The position numbers and the translations under genes are program-made. 64,000 nucleotides of DNA from Anoplolepis gracilipes (taxonomy: Eukaryota; Arthropoda; Insecta; Hymenoptera; Formicidae). The notes beneath the pieces are model-generated. The model made no database searches. It was not told the origin of the DNA and saw only the letters and a list, made by a program, of their open reading frames with translations. Position 1 is the first letter of the stretch; every line of letters begins with the position of its first letter. Of the stretch, positions 44,995 through 58,763 are shown piece after piece. The DNA lies in the NCBI RefSeq assembly GCF_047496725.1, contig NW_027328667.1, forward strand, positions 1,520,001-1,584,000, written 5' to 3'.

Positions 44995-45670
44995 AAAAAC
45001 AACCGCAAAAATCACCTATTTTTGATCCCATGATTTTGGAACTAATTTGTGTGCCAAATGATGGCTTATGATGAGACATTAATTACAAAAAATTTTTAAG
45101 TTGAGATGACAATTGGTTTTCGAGATATAGGAGGTGGTCAAAGTAGTCAAAATTCATTAACACGTCAGCTCATTCTCTTTGAATCACGAATTTTTATCTG
45201 TCCGATAAGTTAAAACTTCGTACTCGGAAGGTTCTCTGGCTACTAACAACAAAGTTTGAAGTCAGATTTTTAAAATTCAAAATGACAGAAGCAATATGAC
45301 GGACCATATATTAAAAATTAGTTTTAATTTCTATGAAACGCTTAATATCTAAGAGTTTCTTGGATCGTTATTATAAATTTAAAGTCAAATCTTTAGGAAA
45401 CAGTAGTTGACTACGGTGAAATATTTAGACCTTAGTATAAACCGCATATTTAAAAATTTTTCAATTTTTATTTAATTCTGTCTATCCATTCAAAAGGAAG
45501 GAGCTGACGCGAATTTTGATTACTTTGATCCCTCATATCTCGGAAACTAATTGTCACCTCAATTTAAACATTTTTTGTGATTGATATCTCATCATAAGCT
45601 ATCATTTGACACACAAATTAATCCCAAAATCGCGGAACCAAAAATGGTGAAAAAACGCCTGTTTTTTTGG
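44995..45670. mobile_element. Foldback element without CAGGGTG ends
   Basis: The left arm (about 44995-45180) and right arm (about 45485-45670) are complementary: CACCTATTTTTG / AAAAATGGTG, ATGATGAGAC / ATCTCATCAT, GTCAGCTC / GAGCTGAC. The centre is AT-rich. No coding capacity. Confidence 0.65.
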
Positions 45671-45781
45671 TGGTTCTCTTCTGAAATAAAGACTAAAAAT
45701 TTTAATTTGGCAAGTATGTATTTTTAGAGAAAATAAATTGTTTTTCGGAAAAACGAAATGAAAACTTTTTACACAAAATAT

Positions 45782-46118
45782 TGTAATGATCCGCCTCTCC
45801 CGAGTCTCGGACAAGCTTGTCGGTTCCAGGATTCGGGAAAAGGATAAGCACGACGGGTGATAGACTCCTCTTTTCGTAAGTCGTGCTTAGTCGAGTTTAT
45901 TATTATCGTACATTCATTCGTGGATGCGGTATTTGCAGTGGCGGGGGAAATATGTACAAAAGGCGGTATATACAAGTTGGGCCGTCGGTGTTAGCCCTGA
46001 CGACACTGGCTCGATGGTGGCGTCCTGGAATCGAACGGCACGGCGATTCGGTCGGTGGTGTGCGTCCTGGTGGCGGACGACTTGACGGTTCGGTCGGCGG
46101 CGTCCTGGCGGCGGACGG

Positions 46119-46150
<32 letters not shown>

Positions 46151-46843
46151 GCTCGAAGACGGGCGGATCGGTGAGTGTCGTCCGGAAACGGACGGATGTC
46201 AACGTTATTCGCCTGGAGACGGGCGGGTTGCGTGTTGGCGTCCGGAAACGGACGGTTTCAATCTCGTGCACGGAGCCGGAGGCCGGGGATGCCCGGTCGG
46301 TTCAACGAGAACGCTCGTTTTCCGGAGGATGGTCGGACAAGGTGCCGGAGGCCGGGGACGCCCGGTCGGTTCAACGAGAACGCTCATTGTCCGGAGGATG
46401 GTCGGACAAGGTGCCGGAGGCCGGGGAGGCCCGGTCGGTTTAACGAGAACGCTCGTTGATCGGAGGATGGTCGGACAAGGTGCTGGAGGCCGGGGACGCC
46501 CGGTCGATTTAACGAGAACGCTCGTTGTCCGGAGGATGGTCGGACAAGGTGCTGGAGGCCGAGAACGCTCGTTGTCCGGAGGATCGTGGTAGAGGATAGT
46601 CGCTGCTGTCTGGAACCTCGAGAGAACTCTTTCGAGGAAGGATCAGGACAGGACTAGGTGCCGGCTCTCTAGCCGAGCCGGCTTATATACCCGTTGGCCG
46701 GCCTCCCACTCTCGGTTTCGAGCAGAGTAGGGAGGCGGTCGAGTGGGGAGACCGGGAGCCCCAACGTTGTACCGTTTGGTGGCGCCGAAAGGCGGCGATT
46801 GTTTTGCAGGGGCGGCTGTTCGGCCCCTGGTGACTTTGTCACA
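45782..46843 (+). mobile_element. Solo LTR (family C, 1,062 bp), TSD ATAT
   Basis: TGTAATGATCCG...GACTTTGTCACA, with ATAT on both sides. Notably GC-rich. It contains a (CT)n run at 46120-46145 and a 69-bp tandem repeat (46265-46600, about five units with GCCGGAGGCCGGGG). The repeat keeps three frames open because 69 is a multiple of 3; I do not regard those frames as genes. Confidence 0.8.
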
Positions 46844-46998
46844 ATATAAAGTAGAATAAATGTTAATAAAATATAATTAAAATATAATTAATAAAAAATA
46901 CTAAAAATCTTTAATTATATTTAATAATAGGAATTATAGAAAGGGTTTAATCTTTTGGTTTAGTCTCTACTTTTCTAGTACTCTTCTACTACTCTTTG

Positions 46999-49900
46999 TG
47001 GACGGATAAGGTGGCAGACTTGATCACGGACTGGAGAGTCTCTAATGAACCTTCAGAATCGGATCATAGATCTATACAGTTTCCCCTACGCCATAGCCCT
47101 GATACAATCTGGTTTTGTAAAGAAAAGAAAAACCGACTAGAAGGGTTACAAGATGGATCTGGCGGCCAGTCTTGGGAAAGCCCCAAACAGATTCTATACC
47201 AAAGAAGACCTAGAAGTAGCAGCACGATCATTAGCGACACTATTGTGAACGCATATGAATTCAATTGCCCCTTGAAAAGGAAACAACTCTCGACTAAGGT
47301 CCTATGGTGGAACAAAAAGCTTTCTGAGTTCAGGTCAGAGGTAAAAAAAAATCTTTTAATAAAGCCAGGAAAACTGGTGCAGCATCGCACTGGGAGATCT
47401 TTAAAAGCTTCCAACGCAAGTACAGCAAGGTAATTGTCTCTGCAAAACGAAGAAACTTGAGAATTTTCTGTGAGAGCGTCGAAAGTGCCCCTGAGGCATT
47501 GAGGGTACACAGAATTCTCTCAGTAGACAACCGCCCCCTACTGGGTTGCCTTAAACGTCTTGATGGGAGTTATATCAATAATGTAGAGGAGACCCTGAAG
47601 CTGTTAATGAAAACTCATTTCCTTGGCTTTCAAGAATCAAACTATCATTCCGCGGAGGAAATCATGGACAGACCCAGGACTGTCTACAAATTCAAGGAAT
47701 GGTCCCTAGCAGCGGAGGTGATATATCCAAAGGGCGTTGAATGAACTGTTAAAACCTTTAAGCCCTTCAAGTCCTCTGGACCTGACAGAATTTATTCAGT
47801 GCTTCTTCAGAAAGGGTTCTAATCGGCTCCCTGACTAAAATTTTTAGAACTAGTATAGATCTTAGACACGTTCTTCAGGCTTAGGGAGGAGCCAAAGTGG
47901 TCTTCATATCCAAACCAGGCAGGAATGGACACATTCTAGCCAAAAACTTCAGACCTATAAGCTTTACCTCTTTTCTGTTGAAAGCATTAGAAAGGCTAAC
48001 AGGTAGGTTTCTGAAAGATGGGCCATTAAATCCATTACCTCCTTACATCTTCACAATCCTATACGGAGGGCAGATCTACGGAAATTGTCCTATATTACCT
48101 TGTGAGCAAAGTGGAAACGCAACTAACTGCCAAGGGATATGACCTTGGAGTTTTCCTTGACGCTGAGAGTGCATTTGACAACACCTCATATAATGTCATT
48201 AAAAAAGCCATGACTGGACATGGCGTTCCCGACGCATTGAGTGATTGGACTCAAAGCATGTTGTTGAGCAGAACGCTGACTGTCAGACATGGAGATTTAA
48301 TCCTGAAAGGCGTCCCGACTGGGGATTGTCCACAATGCGGGTTCTCTCCCTCCTGTTGTGGTGTCTCGTCGTAGATGAACTCCTAAGGAAACTACAGGAA
48401 GCTGACTTCCTCACGTATGGCTATGCAGACGACGTGGCCATATTGGTGAGGAGCAACTTTCTGACATCCCTTAAGGAGTTCATGGACAAGGCACTTAAGA
48501 TTGTTCAAACCTGGTGTCAAGACACAGGCCTAAAAGTCAACCCATTAAAGACTGAGGCCATGATCTTCACTAAGAGATACAAACCTGAATCCAAATTACA
48601 AGAGATACAAATTGAACCACTAAAGTTCCGGAACCAGGAATATTCCTCCTCAATAAAATACTTGGGTGTCTTACTTGACCCACAATTGAGTTGGAAAGAA
48701 CACTTCATAAATAAGAGAACCAAATTCTATACGTCAATGTGGGCGTGTATAAGAGCTATGAGCAAAACCTCGGGTATTACACCAAGTGTTGCTTTTTAGA
48801 TATATAAAGCGATACTCATACTAAGAATAACCTATGCTGCTGTGATCTGGTGGCCTAGGGTGGAAGGGGTAGAGGCAAGGAACCTGCTGAAGAGCCTGCA
48901 AGGGAGTTACCTGAGGGCTGCAGCAGAGGCTAGGAAAACCGCCCCAGGAGAGGCGCTCGAAGTAGCACTCTGCGTTCCCCCTCTGAATTAAAGGATCATT
49001 GAACTGGCAAAGCTCACAGCATACCATTTCAGATGTTAGGGGGAGTTTAGGGACACAGGGCTGGGTTATACCAGTCTTGGGTTTCTCCATGAGCACTCTT
49101 TTACACTAAAACAACATCGCATACCTAAGAAATTTCATGTGGTCAAATCATTCCAAATAGACTTGTCTACTAGGAACAACTGGTCTAATCCAGGCTTCTT
49201 AAGCCAGCCAGAAGTGGACACTTGGTACACGGGCGGCTCTGGCTGTAATGGACACTTCGGAGCAGGTATCTACGGCACTAAGAGAGATTATAGGAAAAGT
49301 ATTCCTATGGATGCCTTAACCATGGTTTTTCAAGCTGAGGTTCTGGCTATCTTTGTGTGCGTTAAATTCCAAACTTTATCAAAGCTTAAAAACAAGAAAA
49401 TAACCAGATCTATTCAGATAGTAGATCAGCGTTAGGTGTCCTTGGTAAGTCTACTACAGAATCCGCAGTGGTTTGGACTGCATTTTGGCCCTCGACAAGC
49501 TTGGGGAAACAAATAAAGTTATCCTAGCCTGGATACCTGGTCACCTAGGTTTACATGGTAATGAGGTGGCGGATGATCTGGCCTAAATGGGCACCCTACA
49601 GGACCCATCGGACCAGATTATTGGAGTTCCTTATGCTACCGGAAAAAAATTACGAATTACGGCCCAGCTGGCGCGGGGCCACACACGCTCATAGAACAAA
49701 GCTAGTGGCTGCCGCCAAGTCAAAATCGCGATGAGTCAACCCTCGATAAGTAGGACCAAAGAACTCTTGTCTATGAATAAAAGAAGGCTTAAAACTAGTA
49801 TCGGCCTCATCACCAGACATGTGGGACTAACAATAAGAGCCCATCTTTTCATCCTTGGCTTAGCCAAGCAAAAATGTTGCTGCTTATGGAGCAGATAGCG

Positions 49901-50065
49901 GAGAAGATAGGAAGGAAGGCATTCATATTTTATGTAACTGCCCCTAGTACTAAAAAGATACAGGTATCTGGGTAGTATGTTCTTAAATCCTCAGGACTTG
50001 GACAAAATAAGGGCTCTATGAGCCTCTTCCGCTCTAATAATACTACTACTACTACTACTACTCTT
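46999..50065 (+). pseudogene. LINE with endonuclease tail, RT and RNase H
   Basis: The order is: end of an AP endonuclease (SESDHRSIQF), RT (KNFRPISFTSFLLKALERL, GVFLDAESAFDNTS, GYADDVAIL with YADD at 48422, KYLGVLLDPQLSWKEH) and RNase H (WYTGGSGCNGHFGAGIYG at ~49210, then WIPGHLGLHGNEVADDLA-like sequence to ~49585). Multiple stops and frameshifts break it. The 3' end has a (CTA)n tail at 50040-50061. RNase H after RT points to the I/LOA/R1 side of the LINE tree. In the first RNase H motif Gly replaces the expected Asp (TGGS). Confidence 0.85.
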
Positions 50066-51100
50066 TTGAGTTTTAATATAATATAACATATGTATTTCTT
50101 TTTGTAAAAGCTCGTGGTTTGTTATAAGACATGCTCTTTTATCTGCTGAAAGACTTGGGTCATTTATTAGTTATTTTTCGTATGTATGTTATATAGTGGC
50201 ATATAATTTCGTCCGGAATGTATATTACAGCTGCAACAAGTTTATATCACGAAAATATTATACAATTTAGTTGGATATTTAGGATAGCCAACATATATTG
50301 TTTGGATAAATTTGGATATCCAAGCCATAATCCCAATAATTCGCTGTCAAGGCATTCAATATCTACAAATTATTCTCCACTAATGTACCTTGAATTAATT
50401 TTAGAGCCTTTGTAACGATTACAAATAGGATTTTGCATTTTTTAACATTGATGTACGGCTTTTTTCAATCCTTTTTCATCCCTTGTTGGTATAATGGTAT
50501 GTTTACTTTTAATATAGGATTTATATATTTTTTTAAAATCCACAATCATTACAATCGTATGTATATTCTAACGATGGCACATCATATATTAATGTCGTTA
50601 TTAAAGAAGACGTGTTCATGGCACAATATAGAACATTGTCCTTCGAAGAAATAATACAATTTATTATTGCAGGTTTTTCACAATATGTTTTCTGTGTAAT
50701 TCCTGCTATATTTATATTTTTAATTAATGTAAAAGTTGAATTGCACAATCACTCTGTATATTATATTCTGATCATTTACTATAGTCGCCAATAATGCACT
50801 TTACATTTGCATCGAAGGGACAGGCGCTTTTAATATGCGTTTATTTTCGATTCTAATTGCAGATAAAGCGTTACCATTTATTAATAAGGGTGCAACGTTA
50901 TTGCATTTATGTAAATGTTCAACTTCTGGGCACACTGAGATTAAATATTTTCCTCGTTTTGTTTATTTTATTTAAGTCTTTCCATGACTCCATTTTATTT
51001 AGGAAAATTGCATGATATTTTGATGTCCTGTGGCGTATTAATCTGTAAGCAGTTATTTTTTTTATTAAGTTTTGTAGTCTCTGTAAGAATTTTTTAGTTG
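50066..51100. other. AT-rich, no gene recognised
   Basis: Several short frames on both strands, none with a recognisable motif. Confidence 0.4.
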
Positions 51101-52540
51101 TAACCTGCAATCGCCATTATTATTCGTATCAACGATATTACTCTGGATTGAGACTGGAAATACAGGGATCGTTGAAAGCATCGCAATGGTGAAATATTTT
51201 TTCTTTAGCAACTGCTAGGTCGTTATAATCTGACTAGCTTCATACTGATAACAATATTAGGTGCTTTCAAAAGTTTCATTATTCTGGCCAACGATCTCAA
51301 GTGAAAAATGATAAATTTGTCCACTCAGTTTGATGTAGCTCTTTTAAATTTATTCTCTAAAATATTTTCTCTAAAATATTTCTCGCTACGAACAAAAGAC
51401 GCAATCGAATTTTCAGCTGTTCCCTCAATTTGAGAGAAAGAAATCAGGGCAATAATAGGGATTAGGACGAGTTTCACTGTCTTCTTTTTTACTAATTTTC
51501 TCAATATTCTGTAAAAAATTTCACAGCCGTATGTCATCCTCAGAATCCGTGAATGTAACAAATAAATTAGATTCTGAAACATTGCAGTCATTCGTATATG
51601 TCTTTATGATTTGAAGAAGTCTACGTTGGGCATTGTAACAATGGTTGTTAGTATTTTCTATGTTTTCTAGAAAAAGATCTAATTGTAAATTAGAAAAACA
51701 GACAATATTTTTGTACATAGACGTTTAAAACTATTAGTTGTGAAACATTTTGGTAAGATACCAACACATCGAACAAAAAAGTTCTTGCTAGCTAGTTTAT
51801 GGTTAAAGCAAAATCATCAACGCACTAATTTTATTATATGTGCAATATCGATGCGTATTATGCGAATTATGAATGTTTTATGCGTTTGTAACGAAAGCAT
51901 ATTCATACAAATGTTAACATAACTTTGTAGATGGATTATTAAACGAAAGAGTAACGGTGTTAAAAAGCACTAGTGAATAATCCGTCACTACCTGTTTAAG
52001 ACATGGCACTTCTGAACACAGCTTCTCTCTCATCCAATATGTTATTTGTATCGTGTTTATCAGACAACATTTGAAATATAGGCAATATTTTTGCATTGAA
52101 TAATATAATTGTTTGATATAAGAATATAAAGCTTTCAAACCGTCCGGTTTCAGAAGTGATTTTACTAAAGACTCTGTCGCATCACTGATACTACCGACTT
52201 TATCGTTTTTTTTAAATCCTTAAATAAAAGTATTTGTTCTCAAAGTAAATAATGTAAAATTGATCGATACTTATTTGCTGGATATAGCCACAAACTCTAT
52301 ATTTAACTTGTATTAAAGAAAAGATTGGCTCTTTTATTTTTGAAACTCCTAATTCTTCATTACGATACAATTGTTTTGCTTTACGCAAAACATTTTCTGA
52401 TATAGGTTTGCAAGCTCCATATCACCAAACTCTATCAATTCATTTGCCTTATTTCCACGCCATGTATATATTAATTTTTTAAGCACTTCTTTTACAATAT
52501 TCTTTCTGTTTTTTCTTTCCTTTTAATTGCAGTTTATTTA
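51100..52540 (-). pseudogene. Heavily decayed transposase-like ORF
   Basis: On the minus strand, fragments in changing frames form a loosely protein-like series: LRKAKQLYRNEELGVSKIKE (~52390), PIFQMLSDKHDTNNI (~52075) and VPCLKQVVTDYSLVL (~52000). The composition and order suggest a cut-and-paste transposase, but I cannot name the family or place catalytic residues. It is far more decayed than its neighbours. Confidence 0.35.
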
Positions 52541-54564
52541 CATGAATCATAACATATCGAGTGTCATACGTAGATATATGTAAATATACCTTCGACATTC
52601 GGTTCGTTAATGGATTAAACTACAAACGAAGTGTTATTGTTGCTACAAACTAAAAATAAAATACTACATTTTCCATTAAAAAAAATTTTTTTAATCGGAT
52701 GCCAAGTTCATATAGATAAAAAATATGAATTTGCAACTAGCAGTTACACATTTTTACTTTAACATAATTATGTGCTTTAATTACGCCAATTAAGTCTCAT
52801 TATTCTGTGTATAAAAGCATTAGGGTAAGATAATTGAAAAATTAATATTTTACGAGATATTTCGTAATTGATGTCAAAATATTGGAACTTTCAAGCCTCA
52901 TAACTCGAAAAAATATTTAATTATAGTGTTTTGGAAAATTCTCGAGATAAGTTACAAGAATATGCAATAATATATAGAGTGTCCTATTTAAAAAATTCAA
53001 GATGACCTTCAAACAATTATTCAAGGTATATTTTTTTCATATTTCCGGAGAGCATGTTTGGTAGTAAACCGAGAATATTTTGAGCCGGAAATATGAAAAA
53101 AATCGACCCTTTTCAGAGCCACAAAACTTAACGTTGAAATAAACCGGTTTGCTAAATATGAAATACTTTTAAATTATTTTATTATTTCAACCTTATTACC
53201 TCTATTATTTTATTATTTCAAACTTATTGGCTCTTACGTCTCTCATTCTAAAAGAAAAATTTTTCTACATAACTAGAAAATAAAAAAATAAAAAAATTAT
53301 TTGAAGAATTGACGATGATTAATGATGAAATACGTACTGATTAATTTCGGATTAAAATAATAGCGCTATAGAAATTATAATAATAAAAATCCATCGAATT
53401 GTGATGGAAAAAATTTTTTTTCATACAATCCGATGAATTTTTATGTAAGAATCATATATGATACGCCAAAATGACGAAATTATCCAATTAAATTTTTTAT
53501 AAACAAATTGTTTTAAAAATTTCTCAAAAAGTTGAAGTTTAAGTAAAAACTGAGAGCATCATCGTTTCTGTGAAAAAAATGACATAAGTATCATATGTAT
53601 ATGACGCATGCAAAGACAATTTTTTAAGAAATTGTTTAAACAATTTATTTATTATGATAATTTTTTTGCCAGTAATCTTCCTAAATACTCATGGCGAACA
53701 TCCCGTAGTTATTTCCATCACTGCTTGATTAGCCGTGAGAATTTATAAGTTAAATAATTGAATAAATGTATAAAGAAATAATACATAAATAAACAAAATA
53801 ATAAGAAATAATAAATGAGAATAAAAAGCAATCAGAAATTTGTATACATTTCTAACTATATTTATTTTTCTTTATTTATTTATTCATTTATTTATTTATT
53901 TATCTATTAATTTATTTATTATTTAACAAGAAAATTTAAAATAGAATTTTAATGGAGAAAATGTACGGTAAGCACGAAGGGTCCCATGGCATGCTACGCT
54001 CTTACATAAATACTCCGGCCGTGCGCCGTTTGATTAGTCAACTTTAATTGTTAATAACTCGGTAAATAATAGTCTAAGCCAAAATCGGAAAAGGAACTTT
54101 TTATTCAAACTTCCACCTTCTTTCACCTCCTCAAGTATTAATTGAGAGTTACGGGACACCCTGCATATATGTATACTGTGACCGTGAATTTTTTCTCGAA
54201 TGATAGATATTGCTCCAAAGTTCTAGAGACCGATAGAACGATGCGCAGCACATTTTCGACACGATTACATAGCTTTCACAAAAGCAAATTTTATGATTTT
54301 GGGCGCCAGGGCACAGAAATCTGCGTCACACTAAAGTATGTACCAACAGGACAAACGAAAGGGCTAGAATCGCGACGGTAATCACTCGGCCACTTAGCCA
54401 TACTAATTGATAGAGAAGGTAATCCGGATGGCGAGGATCAGGAACGGGGATCGATGACTTCGGATCAATAAAAGTACTCAATAAAAGTCTCAATAAAAGT
54501 ACGCTGAGATAATAACAGAGATTAATAACAAGTATATTAAAATGTAATTAATAGCAGAATATAT
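52541..54564. other. Repeat debris and AT-rich DNA
   Basis: 52700-53030 is one arm of the 35225-35894 foldback family. A small palindrome (CATATTTCCGG / CCGGAAATATG) lies at 53037-53098. 53930-54165 resembles the right half of a foldback element ending GGGACACCCTG. No coding feature is supported. Confidence 0.5.
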
Positions 54565-56508
54565 TGTTACGTCCTGTCGGCTCCACGTTTTTTCTCGCAC
54601 GAAAATGAAACAATAATCGTCCGATCAGTCACAAAAAAAACGGATCGCGCAAATAGAAAAGAACCGTTATTATCAAATAATGTTTAGACATACTAAAAAC
54701 GATATCTAAACAAATACCGGAAGGGATCAATAACGAAATCCTCTAAAACAACGAAACAGAACAAACACAACTACATAATCTTTAGAAACGAACAAATAAT
54801 GCCGCTTTGTACTGTCAGCTCCACGTCTTCACCTCCTATAAAGATGAAGCAATAATCGCCCGACCAATCATAAAAGGATCGCGCGACGAAAATTATTTTA
54901 AACATTGAAATCGATGTTCAAAGAAATGACCGAAAAGGATCGATAGCGAGATCCTCTAAATAAATAAATGGACAAACATAAATGGACAGCTGCATAATCC
55001 CAAGAGATAACCAAATGAAGAATCTCCAAATTTCCTAAGAGGCCGTACAAAGCTCACCAATCAGCACAATCAAAAATAAGGAGGAGAAGGATCTCACCAA
55101 ACGACAGCTTTTTACACGTCGAAGTCTCAAGAATACTTCCGTCCAAAATTGTTAACACGCCCTCAAGATTTAATATAAAAAGGGAAGACTCGCACATTAC
55201 ACATACACAAAATTCAAATTAGTCAATAGTGCAGCATTAGAATCATTCGGCACAATTACTCTCGCTCAATCATACTTATTTCGGTCGTTCACCCAAAAAA
55301 ATTCACTTCACATATCAAGAGTTCTGGTTAAATCTTAAAACCAATTAAAGTCAGTGCCCAACGACCACCCGCCGAGCAAGAGCCACAGCTAAACCACAAC
55401 CTGACCAGCAGCCGAAACACGACAAAATCTGCCTAAGTAGTAAGTCTACTTTCCTTCTCTCTTTTTGCCGTCGTTTCTTTTCCCTTTATTCAACCCTGTT
55501 CTTTTATTAAGTTCTTAAAATCGCGCCGACCCGCCGATTCTCGCGAGTCAACCGAGACCATAGATCGGACGACACGACCGTGTGCGATAACAACAATTTT
55601 GATTCTCCCCCTTCTTCCCCGGAGTACCCGCGCTGTTCCACCCCATTGAAGATGCTTTTCCCATCTACGCATTATTACCCTGAAATAGATTTTCCTTCCC
55701 CATCATATTCCCCCGTACCCCTTTCACCTTCGGTCATCGACATATCCGATGACTCACCGCCGTCGTCTCCCCCAACCTTTTTTGATTCCTCGTGATCTTC
55801 TCGGATAATTCGTCGAACCACACGATAGAATTACCCGACTCCTCTCTGGAATACTCTCCAGCAGATCCTGACACCTTCGCGCTCCCCTCTCTAGAATCGA
55901 AGCTTTCATCTATGTCCTCTTCCGCTCTCCTCAACCTGATAGATAGTGTCTTCGAGGACGTCGAAATCGCGTCGTAACACGTATTACACTTTTCGTAAAT
56001 TTTCATTATTTTTTTTTCTAATAAACTATTGTAACGAATACCAACCAGAATAAAATCTCTAAAATCGCACTCGTTCCCCTTTTTTTCTGGTTGATGACCT
56101 CCGTACTTATGTAACACCCGCGATCCACACACACACACACACAACTCATACAAATAATTTTAAGGCTGATATTAATACTCTAAAACAATAAGATCATATG
56201 TATATCGTTAAGAATTAATTGAATAAATGTAAACCTAAATATTAAATGATCGGTAAATTTATTTAACTTCCTCACTCTCCACGCGAAAGATCACACTTGG
56301 TCCCGTCCCTCGTAAAAGAGATTCGATTCTCTTACCAAAAAGGGACCACCGAGAGAGCGTTCGCATAACAGAGTAATAACGACACCCGTCGTTTACCTGT
56401 TTTGCTAACCTGCAGCTCGCTCGACCGAGTCACTCGTTGATAAAACTTTTGACATCGGAACAGTTCCTGTTACGCCCTCCCATCCTTTCCACGGGCCTGA
56501 ACGTAACA
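54565..56508 (+). mobile_element. Long solo LTR (family A, 1,944 bp), TSD ATAT
   Basis: TGTTACGTCCTGTCGGCTCC...GGCCTGAACGTAACA, with ATAT on both sides. Homologous over its length to 29479-31270. An extra ~0.2-kb internal repeat of its own head (TGTCAGCTCCACGTCTTCACC at ~54813) explains the greater length. The TATA-type box (AATATAAAAAGGG) is at ~55166 and a GTAAGT donor at ~55440. Confidence 0.9.
55540..55977 (+). pseudogene. Serine/proline-rich ORF within LTR family A (copy 2)
   Basis: Matches the ORF at 30340-30747 (VPLSPSVIDISDDSPPSS, SSLEYSPADPDTFA, LIDSVFED). The frame is open through ~55795, then breaks once at ~55793 and continues to TAA 55975-55977. No ATG is seen in the conserved frame; the predicted intron acceptor (TTTTATTAAG, ~55510) lies just upstream, so the start may be in a leader exon. 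Each of the two LTRs has one frame lesion, at a different place. Confidence 0.45.
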
Positions 56509-57248
56509 ATATTAAATAATACAAAATTTAAAGATGTAAGAAATTCGCGGGATGGAAATAATTGCGAGAAAAATATTTGTGGCAGCTGTACATACACGCG
56601 CTGGACGTGTGAGCGCACGTGATCGCGACCAGACACAAGGATATCGCGTGGTTCGAGATCTTTCCCCGTTGGAAGATGAAACGTCCGACTTAACTTTACG
56701 GAGCTCGTGGCTTGGTCGGGCCACGGTAGCTATTAAAGATAAAGCGATCCTTGCAACCGATCATGGAAATGGTTGTTAATACTCAAATCGAAATGCGTAG
56801 ATGTAATTTGATTCGCAGCGATAGAGCGCACGAATGCGCGTCGAGTCGCTCGACGATCTTCGATAATCCGCGAAATTTCAAATATACGCGAGACGGCAAC
56901 TTACATCTAACGAGTACCTCGATGCAAAGTGCGAGACTACAATAGTTAACTAATTCGGATACACAAAATAATTACTAAAAATAATTACGAGTCGACACGT
57001 AGCGCACATGAAAATTACGAGAATCGCGCGCATGCTACGCGGTATACGAGCTCACTTACACCACACCAAGACTAAGCGAAACACTAAACGCGATTCTTAT
57101 CAAAAATATAATGATAAATTTGCCAATTTATTTTCAGATAGCAGATAATACTAATGTCCCAATATGGACTGCTTTCGACGAAATCAAAATAATTTGGATT
57201 AAAATGATCCGTGCACTGTGATTTGTTAAATTTGAAATTTTATTGTGA
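56509..57248. other. No gene recognised
   Basis: GC-richer stretch 56570-57060 with short frames and CpG-rich words (GCGCACGTGATCGCGACC). It could be the remnant of another LTR, but I find no termini. Confidence 0.35.
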
Positions 57249-57263
57249 TTGATTTTTTCTTCA

Positions 57264-57580
57264 ATGCCGTATCAGTCATCAGCTATACACAGGTATAGAA
57301 TAAGATTGAAAACATTTCTAAAAATGTTTAATTCTATTGTAAAATACAATACTTCTGAAGAAATAGGAAATCATAATAGTGCTACTGCAGAAGAAATTGT
57401 TACAGTAAGTATTTCGGTCAAAAACCATTACACTCAAATTTGTTTATCAATTAGATTGAAGAGGTTAGACTTACATCCAGTAAATTAAGTAAATCAAATA
57501 TTCCAGAAGTGCAGACTGAAAATAATGCGCATGAAGTGTTAAACGCTCATGAACGAATGTTTTCAGAAATGTTTCATTAA
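57264..57580 (+). CDS. Unrecognised two-exon ORF (plus copy)
   Basis: Exon A 57264-57404 (47 codons, starts MPYQSSAIHRYRIRLKTF) joins in phase 0 across a 50-bp intron (ACA|GTAAGT ... CAATTAG|A) to exon B 57455-57580 (42 codons, IEEVRLTSSKLSK to a TAA). An inverted copy lies at 60528-60784 with the same exon A, intron and start of exon B, then divergence. The shared sequence extends upstream to GATCCGTGCACTGTGATT. I do not recognise the protein; it may be the tail of a transposon gene. Confidence 0.45.
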
Positions 57581-57611
57581 AAATATCATTTGTCTTCCAA
57601 ATATCTTGCAT

Positions 57612-57913
57612 ACAGGGTGTCTCATAACTAACGAGCCAACGCTCATGAGCGGGTTAAATAGAATAAAAAAGTCTGTACCATTTTACGATTTTCAGAATAA
57701 TAATTGAGAAATTAATTTACAAAGATCGGCAAATCTGGCGCGAGTATCAGCCCGCTGCAAAAGAGATGGCGAGAAGGATGGCCCACCGATAGACCGGTCG
57801 CTAAATAATAATCGCTAATCTATTGTTCTTATCAACGCTTCTCGTCTATGCCCCTGGTAATCGCGAGGCAATGGCGCTTATTTACGCCGCGCGCGCTTAG
57901 CGACCGTCCTTCG
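57612..57913. mobile_element. Truncated foldback MITE (39574-40096 family)
   Basis: CAGGGTGTCTCATAAC, then the same left arm and loop (GCGCGCGCTTAGCGACCG) as 39574-39912; the right arm is missing. 57914-58151 has no feature I can support. Confidence 0.75.
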
Positions 57914-58151
57914 ATCCTTGTAATTGTAGATAATAAAACTAAGATTAAATAACTTAATGATAACATTTCTATATAAGTAAGTTTTTATACTTGTGGTTTG
58001 AACATTTCTACGAGAAAAAATAAAAGTGCTTATATAATATAAATTAAACATAAAAAAAGCAATGAAGAGCCAACGCAGGTGAAGGGCGTAAAAAAACTTC
58101 AATCATATGTAAATCTACTATATTTTCAAACGTTTCGGACTCTGTTTTTGA

Positions 58152-58763
<612 letters not shown>

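Noticed and set aside
45883..46592. Overlapping 60-186-codon frames in the family C LTR
   Set aside because: The 69-bp repeat period is a multiple of three, so frames stay open by arithmetic; opposite-strand frames are open as well.
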